From positions 23,443,501 through 23,507,500 of the forward strand of contig CM049405.1 of assembly GCA_026929865.2 (NCBI GenBank): a stretch of 64,000 bases of DNA, given 5' to 3'. The position numbers and the translations under genes are program-made. Below, in pieces: positions 11,128 to 23,519 of this stretch (positions are counted from its first letter, which is position 1; the number at the start of each line of letters is the position of its first letter). The notes below the pieces were generated by a model that was not told the origin of the DNA, ran no database searches, and worked only from the letters and a program-made list of their open reading frames with translations. This stretch comes from Hyperoplus lanceolatus (taxonomy: Eukaryota; Chordata; Actinopteri; Uranoscopiformes; Ammodytidae).

Positions 11128-11694
11128 TAGCCTGGAAATCCAGACCCTGATATCTTGAACGATAGAGGGTCTGGCCACGATCAATATAATTTCCAACTCA
11201 AGGGGCGGCTCCTACTCGTGCATTTCAAATGCCACTGCACGCAGTTGGATAGCACTACAACCAATCAGAGCGATGCACAAGGTGACGTAAGCCCCGTTCG
11301 TTTAGCGAACAGCTGTTAAACTGTTAAATTAAACGTTTGCCGTTGTCGGTCGGCAAAACAGAACATTCCACTTACTTGCTAATGAAAGATTTGAGTGCCG
11401 TCTTCCAAATCGTTAAGGGTCGAGGCCAAAGCAGTCTCAAACTCACACAACATATCCGCAGCCATCTTTGATGTTTACTATCACGGCTTCAACGTCGCAT
11501 GTCGTCATCTGGTTATGTCCTCCCCAGAGTACCATATAAAGGGCTCTGGTGCGCCCATATGAGATAGAACCAATTGAAACCAAAGCCAGATTTCTGGTTT
11601 TCTTGATAAAGCTTCAACGGAGCGTGTCCAGACCAACACGCGCAGCAAATTTAATTTGCCAGTGCCTAATGGCAGGTCTGGGAATGCCAGGCTA
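11128..11694. mobile_element. TAGCCTGG MITE A with 9-bp TSD
   Basis: It begins TAGCCTGGAAATCCAGACCC and ends GGTCTGGGAATGCCAGGCTA. The exact 9-base ACACAGTGC flanks it (11119-11127 and 11695-11703). Non-coding. It shares TAGNCTGG-type ends and a 9-bp duplication with the elements at 16648, 17977 and 42090. Nine-base duplications are typical of Mutator-like elements, but I cannot assign the superfamily firmly. Confidence 0.85.
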
Positions 11695-11703
11695 ACACAG
11701 TGC

Positions 11704-13370
11704 ACCTTTAAACTACATTCTCAGATTTGACCAGCAGAGTGTGCTCAAGGTCTTCAGTGCCAAGACACAGACTTGGACAATAAATTCACACTGAAATACA
11801 CTGTACATTTACAACAAAAATGGGAAAGTTAAGAAAAAGACAGATTTTTACACGGACAGGCACAATACATGGGAGTCAGTACAGCATTTAATTTAATTTA
11901 ATTTAATTTAATTTAATTTAATTAAAAAAAATAATAATAATTTTTACAAAATTATCCTACAATTTACAATGTATACTTCTACATATATAGTTCATTGCAA
12001 GGATAAATTATAATCCATTTTTTCAGTTGAACAAACAACAATATATGAAGTAAAATAACATCTCCATTCCACTTAACGATACCACTGATGAGAGTTCAGA
12101 TGGCCAGAATGATGATTATTACGGTACCATTAGATCTGCTAGGCCTTGTTTGAGAAAATTGACCTTCAATCTTTGTTAAATAGTTACTTAAAATAAACCT
12201 TAAATGAATAATTTTCTAATTGATTTGTCTTGCATTACAGTTTATGAGATATATATCAATGGCACAATATACCCCAATGTATTCTCTCCAAAGGCACAAC
12301 TTACACCACACCGGGGGCAAATTGTGCCTCAAGACATCTTTTTTTCCGAAAGCTATATTTCTTAAAGGGTTTATTTCAGATCCAAAGTTATTGTTGCCAG
12401 CGATGCACCACATCCTAACATATACGTACATATTTTAGTTGTAGACAAGATTACTGTCAAGGCCTCACTTTAAAGTCAAAAGTGGCACAACTCATCCCAC
12501 TCTCTTAGCTCTACTAATAACTGCACTGCACTGTATCAGAGTGAAGGGATTGAATATTTTTTGCCTGATGTTGAAAATGTTATTGAAAAAGACATTTCAA
12601 TGATATTTGTTTAACCCTTTGTTAGGATGATAATAAATTACTTAATTCACTGGAATTATTATGATTTTTATTATTATTTCACAGCGTTTATTAACAGCAT
12701 CAAGTGACAATACATAAAATTAAATAAAAATCCTGTTGTGTTTGTAAAGTCATGTCAAAATTAAAACCCACTGCTTAGCCATTAAAGTAGCGAGGAACTT
12801 TAAAATATTTCTGAAACAGTCTCATTTTTCAAACAAGACCGTCAGTGCAAAGAATAGTATTTTATATAGTTTTTCGTAATGCCTTTGTTATGGGTACTCT
12901 CACCTAGGAACAACAGCTGGCTTAGTAAAAACAGGTGAGGAACACATGCAAGTAGGTTTGATTTGGACATTGGTGGGGTCCGTGGGATATGAAAGTGCTT
13001 CCTAAAGTTGATAGGTTTTTTTGTATTCGCAATGATAATTGAAAAAAAAATCAATAAATCGGCTTAATTAACATGTTTATAATGCATATCTGAATATCAA
13101 AAGAGAATATGCATTCTGTAATGTTATAGGTTAAAGCAACTAATGAAAGAAAATGAGTCAACTTAGAAGAGTTTTCAACTTTACTCTGGTGCAACTGTAA
13201 ACAACATCAACAACATTGTAAATAAATATTTTTGAAATAATACAACTACAGGTGTATCACTAAATGTACAGGTCAGTATAATTTCCTGCTGGGCATTTCC
13301 TCCTCCAGTGCCCATGAGCCAGCTGCAGGGTCATCAGCCAGGAATCACTAATACTAACATTAGTGTCCAT
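11704..13370. other. AT-rich spacer, pentanucleotide repeat, no gene
   Basis: An (AATTT)n tract lies at about 11887-11923. Around 12836-12930 is a fragment (GTCAGTGCAAAGAATA, AATGCCTTTGTTATGG) that reappears, diverged, at 30688-30785. Nothing codes convincingly. Confidence 0.5.
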
Positions 13371-13380
13371 TGTGCTCTTC

Positions 13381-16300
13381 CTATTTGAAAGAACCAAACA
13401 CATGCCTACGTCTTTCTGGAACAGAAATTAACTGCTGATAGATTTCTTTAAGGTCAATGTTGTCCAGTGTCTCCTGATGGACATGGCACACTGCACGATT
13501 GTTCAATCTGACTTGAGTCATGGTGGTTCTCAGCCATGTTTTAAGCCTCCTGAGAGCACTGAAACTTCTTTCAGCCTCAGCTGATGCAACTGGTATGACT
13601 AAAAGCAGCCTGATAAGGGACTCAACCTGATCAAACAGACCTCTCACTTCAACTGTCAATCCTCTCATTATTTCTGCCACTTCAACACTAGATTTGACAG
13701 TGTATTTGGACCTAAACATGGCCAGTTGGACCTTTAGTATGTCCCTGTTCAGCTCTGGGTACTGATCTACAATGTCATTCACTTCTCCAGTCAGGTGTTT
13801 CCTCCAGCTTTTGCAAGACATTTAGATCTGGTTGGTTGAACCTCTCCTCAAACTGAATGTGCACACTATCAAGCATTTTATATAACTCTGTTCTATAATG
13901 CTCCTCTGCTGACTTGGGGATGTGCTGGCTTGCTTCACTCGTGAATCGTTTTGGTGGCTTTCTTTGGTGAGGAATCTGAATGGGCTCAATCCCAAGGGAG
14001 TCAACCATAGCCACTGCTTTCTCAAAAACCTCATGAAAGCTCTCCTCATTTCTTTTGGCATGTACAGTAGATTTCACACACTGTATGGCACTTCTCATAC
14101 CTGCAACAGTTTCAGTCCTTTTTTGAAGGGATGTGTTCAGACACTCCAGCTCCTCTATCACTTCTAATGCCAGACAAAGACCAAGTACCGTTTTCCCTTT
14201 CTCAAACCTCTCACGCAGACCATTTGCTCTCATGCCTGTGTTTGACCCACATGATGCCATCTCCTCCAAGCTAGACAAAACACATTCATACTGAGACAGC
14301 ACCGCTCTGATAGCTTTGCCCTGCACTGTCCACCTGGTTGGACAAAGTGGTCTGAGTGATTTTAATGGTACCTCTGAACTTATGGCTTTGGAAAATATGT
14401 TCTTGAATTTTCCTGATTGCTTGTTTAATGTGCCAAGCTCATGCACCCACTGTAAGGAATCATTGATCAAGGGACTGGCTCTGCATGCAGACTGCGTAAT
14501 CAGGTTAAGACAGTGTGCTCCACAATGCACATACAACGCTAACGGTTGCTGTCTCTTCAGTTCTGCTTGTGCTCCAGAATATTTGCCTGACATATTAGCA
14601 GCACCATCATATGTCTGGCCTCTTAACCCAGAAATGGGAATATTGAACCTCAAGAGGACATCCTCAGCCATTCTTGCAATCTCCACTCCAGTAGTACCAG
14701 GGACCTCATACAAACCAATGAAAACCTCCCGTGGTACCAGGTCATGATCCACATATCTAAAACAAATAGCCTCTTGTTCTGTTCCTGTGACATCTTGTGT
14801 GCCATCAATGATGAGTGAATACTGCAAAACTGGTAGCATCTGGATGGATTGTGCAATACTCCTGACAATACAGTTTCCTAGCATCTGCAAAACCTCGTTT
14901 TGCACTTGAGGAGAGGTATAGTCATGACAGCGAGCTAACCAAGTACTGAGACGTACATCATCCCTGGCTTTAAATTTCAGAAGTTGAAATAGATTGCCAT
15001 CTTTTGTCTCATGGCCTCGCAGTGCTATGCCCTGCCTGGCAAGGTACTGTATTGATCCTACAATATTTTGTAGGCTGTACCTAGCATCCTCTTGTTGCTG
15101 TGCCCATGCACTTGAGAGCTGCAAATCTATTGGGCTTCCCTCTTGAGCACTAATGGCGCTTTTCCACCGCACATGTAGTTCGACTCGACTCGACTCAACT
15201 TGGTTTGGTAGCAGCACGGGTCGTTTTCCACCGCAAATAGTACCTGCTGAACGTGGGCGGGGTCGTCGTAAGGGGCTGAAAGCCTACTCCGGAGCAAAGT
15301 AGCAAAGCAGAAATTACGAGCAGTTGTTGCACTATTAACTGAACCAACCGCCAAAAACATGGATGAAAAATGTTTAAGAAATACCCCCCTTGTATCTGTT
15401 TGCTAAAAGAAGTAGAAGAATATTGCTACGGGCCATTAAAAGGGATGGTTGTTGTCCCGATGTGTGACTCTGCCACACAGTCAGCTGTAGGGATGCGTCA
15501 CGTAGGCTACATCCCTATGCACGTAAACACGTGCATGATAAAGTTGACTGTTTAGTGCTTGTTTCAGGATACGTGTTTTCAAATGCAAGCCGTGTCTCAG
15601 CCTGAATATTTTATTGAGGTAATCAGTTCAGTCCGAGGCTTGTAATGTAATCGCTCGCCATCATGTCTGTCCCAGCTGGCTACTATTTAGCCTAGCTGCT
15701 AGCTGCCCTACATGTCTCCTCTCGTATGTAAGTAACTTCCCCAACAACCAACACTGGGTGAGCTTAGCGAATATATGGAAAATAAATTCGGATCTGTGAT
15801 GCAAATCAAATGAAAGAGAGCCAGAGAAGGCTGCACGCGGCGTAAATACACTCAAAAGTCCCGGAGAGTTGGGGAGAATAAACAACAGAATGAAGCCGGT
15901 AGTCTCTGGCCACTGATTGGCCAGACAATAGTCTCTGGCCAATCAGTGGCCGGCCGTCTGCCGACGTCACCTTTTAGCATCGGCTCAGCTCGCTTGGACC
16001 CTAGAGCGAGGCGATACCAAAAAAGCAGCCGCTACGTGGTACCAGGTACCATGAAATTGCGGTGGAAAAGCCAAAAATGCGAGTCGAGTCGAGTCGAGTC
16101 GAGCTGATACCATGCGGTGGAAAAGCGCCATAACTGTCATGGCATGATGGTGGGATTTGGTATTTTGATGCCGCTGAAAACTGGCAAGTGCATTCTTCCA
16201 ATTATTAAATCCCTTTGACGAAAAGGCAGGGTCTACCTTTTTATATAGTGTGCTTTTCTTTATAGTGTATGTTTTCACACAGTGAAAACAGAGAACCCTT

Positions 16301-16500
16301 TGATGAAGGGGCTATATTGCAGCCATGGATACTGCTTGAACCAACTCTCTTGAAAATGGAGGAGCTTGTGTGGCAGCTGTTGAACTGGAATGTAATTTGG
16401 GTGAGGTTGGTTTGGTTTGTCCAGAATATCTTCTTGAATGCTGACACTCTCCCTGATCCTATCCTTGGCACTCTCCCTGCTGCTCTCTATTTCGATCAGT
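13381..16500 (-). pseudogene. ZMYM1-like hAT transposase, broken
   Basis: Read on -, the protein starts with a decayed TTF-type zinc-finger region (about 16500-16134; RVLCFHCV and GFNNWKNALASFQRH are visible). It is then cut by the element at 15154-16130. It resumes with a DUF4371-like part and the hAT core: IIDGTQDV (first catalytic Asp), QTYDGAANMSG (second Asp), CGAHCLNLI and CPTRW. One frameshift near 13800 separates this 480-codon frame from a 146-codon frame. The latter holds the C-terminal hAT dimerisation domain, with ASAEAERSFSALRR containing the catalytic Glu. The stop is at 13381. The family normally cuts and pastes its own DNA in the nucleus. Here the core is almost intact, so inactivation looks fairly recent. 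Terminal inverted repeats were not located. A domesticated gene is possible but unlikely given the damage. Confidence 0.85.
15154..16130. mobile_element. PIF/Harbinger-like element inside the transposase
   Basis: The ends are TGGCGCTTTTCCACCGCA and TGCGGTGGAAAAGCGCCA, perfect 18-base inverted repeats. TAA is duplicated at 15151-15153 and 16131-16133. The A/T-rich 3-bp target is the PIF/Harbinger hallmark. Subterminal runs of GACTC at the left and GAGTC at the right (about 15181 and 16081) add a longer inverted structure. An inner copy of TTTTCCACCGCAA lies at 15222. No transposase. Confidence 0.85.
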
Positions 16501-16647
16501 TCCCTAAGAAATCACAGTATACATTTGACCACGCTGTAGCAACTACTGCAAACACACTATTAATATAGGCCTATTGTTATTCAGGTCATAATCAGACTAA
16601 TATTTGACACAATGCTGAATCTCATGACTAACATATTAATCATTATT

Positions 16648-16874
16648 TAGTCTGGCTTTACCACTTCCGCCAGCGTCTATTAAGCGCTGGCGTCGGCAAA
16701 CAACGCTATGCCTCCATTGGCTGCTTCCCGGGGTTAGCCCCGCCGTAGATGATTGTGATTGGTTTAAAGAAATAAAAACAGGCCAGCCCAGTTTCCCCCC
16801 CGAATAGACGGCTCTAAACGGAGTGCTTCCAGACCATACTACTTGCTGTAGTTTGGTCTGGCTTTGCGAGACTA
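16648..16874 (-). mobile_element. TAGTCTGG MITE B1 with 9-bp TSD
   Basis: It runs from TAGTCTGGCTTTACCAC to GGCTTTGCGAGACTA. ATCATTATT is duplicated exactly (16639-16647 and 16875-16883). It is the same sequence, in opposite orientation, as 42090-42315. Confidence 0.88.
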
Positions 16875-16899
16875 ATCATTATTGAACCTCACCTGTGAA

Positions 16900-17105
16900 T
16901 TTCCAGCCTCTCTTCCATCTCCTCCAGCCTCTCCTTCTCTAGCCTCTCCTTCATCTTCTACAGCATCTCCTCCTCTGTCTCCTTCTCTATCCTCTCCTCC
17001 AGTCTCTCCTTCTCTATCCTCTCCTCCTCTATCTCCTCCAGTCTCTCCTCCTCTATCTCCTCCAGTCTCTCCTCCTCTATCTCCTCCAGTCTCTCCACTG
17101 TCTGT
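16900..17105. repeat. CTCCTC/TCTCC minisatellite
   Basis: Pyrimidine-only tandem array of a CTATCTCCTCCAGTCTCTCC-like unit with gradual divergence toward the left. The long frames on both strands here are composition artefacts. Confidence 0.85.
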
Positions 17106-17976
17106 CACCTGACAGAAGTATGTTGATGCATGACATATGAACAGATATATTAGGGTACATACATGGGTAGACAAAATGTTCACACAATTATTATGTTTTA
17201 TTCCCCCAAAATATATATGTATAAAATCACATGAGCATCTGCAATGTGCTTGTTGTTACTGTAAATGAGAGGGAAACTTTGAAGGAAAATAAAGGTTATT
17301 AAATTTAATTAATGTTTATTTATCCCAAAAAAAATTTTTAAACCATTGCTCCCTTTCCACACAAATAAAACATGAAAATAATGGTAGGCCTATACCTTAA
17401 AATGCGGATCTCTTTGGCATTATAGCCTATGCTGACTAATAATCAATATCAGTATTGTTATGGCTCTAAAATATATAACCTTTTAATTAACTTACACGTT
17501 GACTTCTAAAGAAGTCTCTTATGTCCAGTTTTCATTTCTTCGACATCCTACACACACACACGCACGCACGCACGCACGCACGCACGCACAAGCATAAAAC
17601 ACACACAAATATAAGTGTTACTGCAAATGACATCACTGATATTAAAATCCGTCTCGCTGACGTGACCGAAGGCAGAACTTACACTCGCAGATGCAGATAT
17701 TAGCAGTGCACTGAGGCGTCCTGTTGCTCCTCCTGTCTGGGACTATCAAGTTGCCGGTAGCTTTTTTTTTTTAACAAGCAGATGGAGTGACAGCGGGGAC
17801 GGCCAATCAGGTTGAATATAGGTTTGCGGGAAACCGCTACAGCCAATCAAAGCGCGATAGTTGTTTAGAGGCGGGACTTCTAGCAGAGACTGATTTTTAA
17901 CCCTTTGTGTACTATAATTATTGCCTAAATAATACGGACAGCGGGTGTATTATTGGTAGGGACTACACAGTAGAGG
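17106..17976. other. Spacer with (ACGC)n tract and CCAAT-box cluster
   Basis: An (ACGC)n array lies at about 17551-17588. CCAATCAG (17802) and CCAATCAA (17843) lie close together in a GC-richer patch. This could be a promoter, for example of the transposase on -, but no transcript start can be shown. No gene. Confidence 0.3.
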
Positions 17977-18050
17977 TAGCCTGGCTCCGCCCGCCCGCCT
18001 ACTTCCGGCCAAATTTTATTTTCCCTTGATGGTCTGGTAGCACCAGGCTA
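17977..18050. mobile_element. 74-bp MITE C with 9-bp TSD
   Basis: It begins TAGCCTGGCTCCGCCCG and ends GGTAGCACCAGGCTA. CAGTAGAGG is duplicated exactly at 17968-17976 and 18051-18059. At 74 bases it is little more than its two ends, yet it behaves as a discrete insertion. Confidence 0.85.
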
Positions 18051-18343
18051 CAGTAGAGGCTGGATTTTGGTAGGGTTGGGACCCTACCGTCCCTATATAA
18101 TCCTACGCCCTTGAACACCTGTGTTCATTTTAAAAGGAATGCAGTATCCCTGCTATGAATTACCTCATGTTTAAATATTTCAAGTTTTTTCTCCAAAAAA
18201 TACATCCGTCGATAGTGGCCCTAATAGGCCACTGTAGTTTCACATTACTGAATCATCATAACACAAAACAGTAACTTTGGAAAGTTTATTTAAATTTTCT
18301 CAAATTCTCAAAACTGAACAACTACATAATTGACCATATGGGG

Positions 18344-19951
18344 TAGGGATGGGAATCGAGACCCGGTTCCTCTTCAGAACCGGTGCCGAGTCAACCAATT
18401 CCCTGGAATCGTTAACATGCCAGCTTAACGATTCCGCTTATCGGTTCCGCTTGTTGCAAATGTGTCATGACTTGACTCTCGCACTGCTTTGTTTTGGTTC
18501 AGAACGCAGCAAACATGGCGTTGAGACAGAATCTCTCTAAATGTTGGTTGTTTTTCACTTGAAAAGACGACAATACGGCCACCTGCAACAATTGTAAAGT
18601 TTCCATTTCGTCAAATGACACGCGCACGAGCGCAAGCAAGCAGACGGCGATCCTGACAGTTAAACGTTTAAATGTCCGATGCCTGTCTAGTCGACACCAG
18701 AATTGCCCATTGGACTTATACATACAATGTGTGAGAATTAACGTGTGTGTAGGCATATGTGTGGGCTAATAAAAGAGGGGGAGAGATAAAAAGGTGAGAG
18801 CAGCATAAAGCAAAGCAAAAAGGTTTTCTTGACCGCTGCCTTAAGCCCCGCAGTGTTTACTCACGTTCGTCAGCTGGTTTGTTTCTTTTTCCTTCCGTCA
18901 GCTGTTCTGCTGCCTTTACGCAGGGCGGGTCGAAACAAACCCAAAACAACAAACAGCGGAACTCGGCGGTGATAAGGAAACAATAGTCTACACTTAAGTT
19001 TAACAATACACTTCATAAAGACACACTTAAAATAACGATCTCTGCCCATACAAAAAACTCTGACTTGGACAACTTGATGGAGCGATCGATGTGCAAAAAC
19101 CATCCGGCACATGTGTCTGATGATAGGCCGTTATACTAATAATAAACAGCGGGCGGGCTTATAAAAAAAAGGAAGAGAGATTAAAAGGCGAGAGCCTTTT
19201 TCTTTTTCCTACCGTCAGCTGTTCTAATGCACCCTTTACGCACGGTGGTTGAGACGAACCCTACACTAAAGTTAAACATGAAACTTTGTAACTACACACT
19301 TAAAATAACGATCTCTGCCCATACAAAAAAATAAAGACTTGGATTACATGAGGAGCGACCGATGTGCAAATGTGTCTGATGACGGGCCGCTATATTAATA
19401 ATAAACAGCGTGCTGCGCGCTTCACATTAGAACAGCATGTACATAAAATATCTCGTATCCTTCCTGAGAGGGCATACATGATATTTTTTCTGCAAACAAA
19501 TGGTTAATTTGCCAAAGTTGATAGTTGGTCTTATCTTTACAGAAGACTTCTTTGTATTTTTTTATGTCAGTTGAATTTTGTTTCAAGTTGAATGCAAATG
19601 AGCACAGTTAATATTCCAAAAGGCACAAGCTCTTCCTTGACTGTTTTCAGTCTGTGTTTTTAGTTTTTAGGGAACATAATGGCATTTGGGCTTAAAAAGG
19701 CAAACCTTTTTTTTTTTTGTCCGGACCAATTAATGTGAAAATTGACAATTTCCTAATCCTAAAGTACTCTTGATAATTTTTGCACACACTAGACACACTT
19801 CTGATCAGATATTTAAGCAGGTTAATACAAATAAACACATTTGTACTTATTTTCTCACACAATGAGAATCGATAAGAGAATCGATAAGGAATCGGATCGA
19901 TAAGCAGAATCGGAATCAGAATCGTTAAATTCTTATCAATTCCCATCCCTA
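18344..19951 (+). mobile_element. hAT element with BED zinc-finger relic
   Basis: The ends are TAGGGATGGGAATCGA and TCAATTCCCATCCCTA. ATATGGGG is duplicated exactly at 18336-18343 and 19952-19959. Near 18540-18610 the + frame reads FFT.KDDNTATCNNCKVSISSN, the CxxC half of a BED zinc finger, as at the N-terminus of ZBED-type hAT transposases. Past this there is no transposase core. Instead a block of about 250 bp (about 18880-19150, with ACGATCTCTGCCCATAC) is repeated in tandem at about 19195-19420. Non-autonomous derivative. Confidence 0.88.
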
Positions 19952-19956
19952 ATATG

Positions 19957-20125
19957 GGGGCGCTTGTGTTGTAGTGGTTAGAGTCCCCCCATAGAGTCTC
20001 AGTCCTCTTCAAAGCAGACCCGGGTTAGAATCCAGCCTGGGTCGTTCTCTGCATGTCATTCCCCTCTCTGACCCATTTCACCTCTGTCTCTCCACACTGT
20101 CTAAAAAAAGCGTTAAAAAAAAGCC
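19957..20125 (+). mobile_element. tRNA-derived SINE, degenerate copy
   Basis: GTAGTGGTTAGAG (A-box region), GGTTAGAATCC (B-box, 20023) and the family body GTCGTTCTCTGCATGTCATT are visible. It was present before the block duplication, since block B carries it at the same place (27393-27565). Confidence 0.75.
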
Positions 20126-21119
20126 AAAAGAATGAATCTTTAAAATAATTCACCACATTATACAAGTTAGAAGTCACAACAATTGAATAAATCACATGGA
20201 TTTCAAAATATAAAACATTTGATAAATGTCATTGTTACGGGTCCCAAGATTGGGGTGCCACGTGACAATACATATTATCACCACAGAAAAGGTGAGAAGC
20301 AAGTTGCATCTATATTCAAATAAAATACAATACATTTCTACTGATTCTCTCTTTTGTTCAGTCTTCAACTGTATAAGTGCATTACATCTAGTTTATTATT
20401 ATTCTAGATTCACACACACTTAAACATACACAAAGTATCACTCAGAGAAAGCTAAATGTTTTCAATACAAGGTAAACCCAGTTGTGACTCTGGATGTAAC
20501 AGTTACACTCTTATCTTTAAACAGTATGCATTAATATAAACATCATACATTCTTCATAAGTTGTAAAACTGTAGCCATGAACCTTTAACATTTACTCAAA
20601 TTCCCTTTTAAGCTGCAGTGTGTGCGGGAGAACACACATCAAAATAACACTGTGCTAAATACACACAATAACCCTTACATCAAGCGGCACGCCTGCAAGA
20701 CATTACGCAGGGCGAATAATAAACCCATATTCGGAGGAGCAGGAGGCTACACTCCTTACAGTATTTTCTCTTAAGTTCGCTAAAAACACTCAAAACATGA
20801 CTCGAGCTTATTCCACAGTTACCCATATAAAGCAAGGCTTAGCTTATTCAAAAGTTATACATATAAAGCAAGGCTTTAGAAGGTTGACAATAAACCTTAA
20901 ATCAAGCGGCACGCCTGCTAGACATTACACAGGGCGATAATAAACCCATCATCGGCGGAGCCGGAGCTTTGAGTAACCCCTGACTGCAGCTCGCAGATCG
21001 AGGAGGAGCTTAAATTTTGCTTAAATGTGGGCAGGGCGTAACGTTTAACGTTTAACCCTGCTTAACGTTTAACGTTTAACCCTGCTCGAAGAATGTGCGA
21101 TGCATCATGCACGTAACCC

Positions 21120-21409
21120 GTGACTGTAGGTTGTGAGCCAGCGGGGAGTTCTGAATGAAGTGTGGCCGACGAGTCACTGTTGGCGGGTCTGGGTTTAGGC
21201 CGTAGGCCCTACATTTTTAACCAAATAGTAGCCTATTTGGAACAGGCCAAATACAAGGCCACTTCACACTTTGTACACTTGGCATTGTCACAGAAAAACT
21301 GAACTGTGCTGAATTGATCTTAAAAGCTGAAGCAATTCGATTAAAATTGACTGTGTATTGGACTGCAGATTCTTAAAAAAAAAAAAATGTATGGGTATAT
21401 GTATGTATG

Positions 21410-21467
<58 letters not shown>

Positions 21468-22165
21468 GCTATATATATAAAAAAAAATGTTTTGTTTTAT
21501 TTTTATTTTCTGTAACAGTAACTGTGTATCTGAATCCGAATTTGATGAAAATGGGGGCGGGACCTGATAAGCCTTTGGCTTCTTCCGTCTCCCTTCGGAC
21601 AACACAAAGTATGATGTATGAATATTTGCAAGAGAAAATTGTGTATTGTGTGGAATTGTCCGAAAGAACAATAAATAAATAAATAAATACATTTCTGTGT
21701 GTGAGATTGGGTGTGTGTCTCCCTTTTCTAACCTCTCCCTATCACCTTACCCTAACCACCGAGCTGTGATGCCTGAATATAATCGCCAATTTCAGGAAAG
21801 ATAGGGCTGTGGTGGGACCAACAGGCTGTGGGAACATATTGATGACCCTGACCAACACCGACAACCGAGTCACGGTTGGTGGGGCGGGGTTGAGGCGTAA
21901 TGCCGGAAGCCGGAGGTTGTGAAACAGCGGGGCGTTCTGGATGAAGTGTGGCCGACCAAGAGTCACTGTTAGCGGCGTTGGTTGAGGCGTACGGCCTGGA
22001 GCCTGAGGTTGTGAAACAGCGGGGCATTCTGGATTAAGTTTGGCCGACCAAGAGTCTCTTAGCGGCGCTGGGTTCAGGCACACGGACGGGGGCCGGCCTG
22101 GAAGTGGCGAATGAGCTTGGCGTTATGGATGTGGCCGAGTTAGAGTGAGTGAAAGTGGGTCTGGG
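21120..22165. repeat. ~90-bp GC-rich minisatellite plus AT microsatellite
   Basis: The unit contains GGTTGTGAAACAGCGGGGC and AAGTGTGGCCGACCAAGAG. One unit lies at about 21125-21205. At least two well-matched units plus partial ones lie at about 21860-22160. Between the groups is a TATA/GTATA tract (21402-21470) and an (AATA)n tract (about 21672-21690). Long frames here are low-complexity artefacts. Confidence 0.75.
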
Positions 22166-22293
22166 GGTCCTCACAGTGTCCCCTTGAAAAACATACATTT
22201 AACTATGAAATTAGCATATATTAGGCTATATAGTAATATTAAACCTACATATATAATATGTATATATATAGATATAGGCCTATCAAATATAAT

Positions 22294-23130
22294 ACTAGAA
22301 AATCCCGCGGAGATTTTGAAAGTACAGGCCGCCAATCCCCGCGTCGGCGGCGCCCCGCCCGTCGGCCGGGCCCGAAAGCCTCTACGAACCTCCGGTGTGC
22401 GGGGCGTGGCCTCTCAAACTTTCTTCAGTCGGGGGCTTAACAACAGCGCCCCCTAGCGGAAATTAAAAAAAACTGCCCGAGAGGCTATATTGTAGACCAC
22501 CATGAGCTGTACAAGTGTAATCAATTTCAAGGCAATCAGAGTCAGGTGACTTTTGTGGCGCCCCCTATGGGTTAATCTCGATAAGCTTCGAGGGACATGC
22601 TACCACATGACTTCTGCACATACCCAGCAAGTTTGATGATGATAGGACCTATGGTTAAGGAGTTATGGCCAATTTGTTAATAAGCCCCGCCCCTGCGTAA
22701 ACGTTTGGGGCAATGGCGGCGAAAAAAATAATCATAGCTGATAACACCCTGTTTTTCAGTTTATGCTAATTAGCGGGAAATATTCCCTGAAGGATTTTTA
22801 TGGTCCCAGAGGCTTTTTTGTAGAGCACCCTAACATACACCTGTGTGAGAAATTTCAAGTCGAACGGACTTACGGTGTGCGGGGCATGGCCTCTCAAACT
22901 TTCCTCAATCGGGGCTTAATAACAGCGCCCCCTAGCGGAAATTCAAAAAACTGTATAATAGCACACCATTCGGGGTAGGGACGGACGTTCTGTGAAATTT
23001 TTGCGTGTCTAAGTGAAACGGTGTGGGAGGAGTAGCAGCCCGAAATTTGCGGCAGAAGTAAGAAGAAGAAGAAGAAGAAGTATGGTGGAGAGTAATAATT
23101 ACGGGCCCTCAGTACTTGAGGGCCCGTACT
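22294..23130 (+). mobile_element. ACTAGAA-type GC-rich element ending in a hairpin
   Basis: It starts ACTAGAAAATCCCGCGG. It contains two diverged copies of CCTCTCAAACTTTC with AGCGCCCCCTAGCGGAAATT (about 22410-22460 and 22888-22940). It then has an AGA-rich run and ends in a perfect hairpin: an 11-base stem, ACGGGCCCTCA (23101-23111), pairs with TGAGGGCCCGT (23117-23127) around a 5-base loop. Its layout parallels 31789-32900. The 3' hairpin would suit a Helitron-like element, but no transposase or insertion-site proof is visible. Confidence 0.5.
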
Positions 23131-23519
23131 TAATTATCGTTATATTCTACACAACAATGTGCTGCCGGATCTGCGCCACCAGAGTGCGCCCCGAGTTAGC
23201 TCGCAGATCGAAGAGGAGCTTAAATTTTGCTTAAACGTTTAAACCTAAATTTAAGCTCCTCCTCGATCTGCGAGATGCAGCCAGGGGCACTTTGGAGCTT
23301 TCACGCCTTACGGTCTTTTCTCTCCCTTTGTTCTCAACGGCAGTATTTTAAAGTCTCTCAAGTTCGCTAAAACACTCAAAAACATGACCCGAACTTCTTC
23401 AACAGTTATACATATAAAGCAAGGCTTTAGAAGGTTGACATTTTATACCAACTACTGACCTGTAATATACAGAAAAGGTGAGAAGCAATGAAGACACGGC
23501 TGGTTAGTTTGTCATACAA

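Larger units (their letters stand above)
18120..20232. repeat. Duplicated block A, left part (paralogue of 27190-27660)
   Basis: The sequence from TTTTAAAAGGA on, including GTGGCCCTAATAGGCCACTG (about 18216), the SINE and the CAAGTTAGAAGTCACAAC stretch (about 20163), matches 27190-27660 in order and orientation. The one large difference is the hAT at 18344-19951, absent from the other block. Block A continues after the compound insertion at 25008 and includes the odorant receptor. Confidence 0.8.

Noticed and set aside
16872..17183. Gly/Glu/Asp-rich frame on -
   Set aside because: Produced by the CTCCTC minisatellite; both strands are open because the array lacks stop triplets.
21288..21692. 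134-codon Tyr/Ile-rich frame
   Set aside because: Produced by the TATA/GTATA microsatellite; no domain or conservation.
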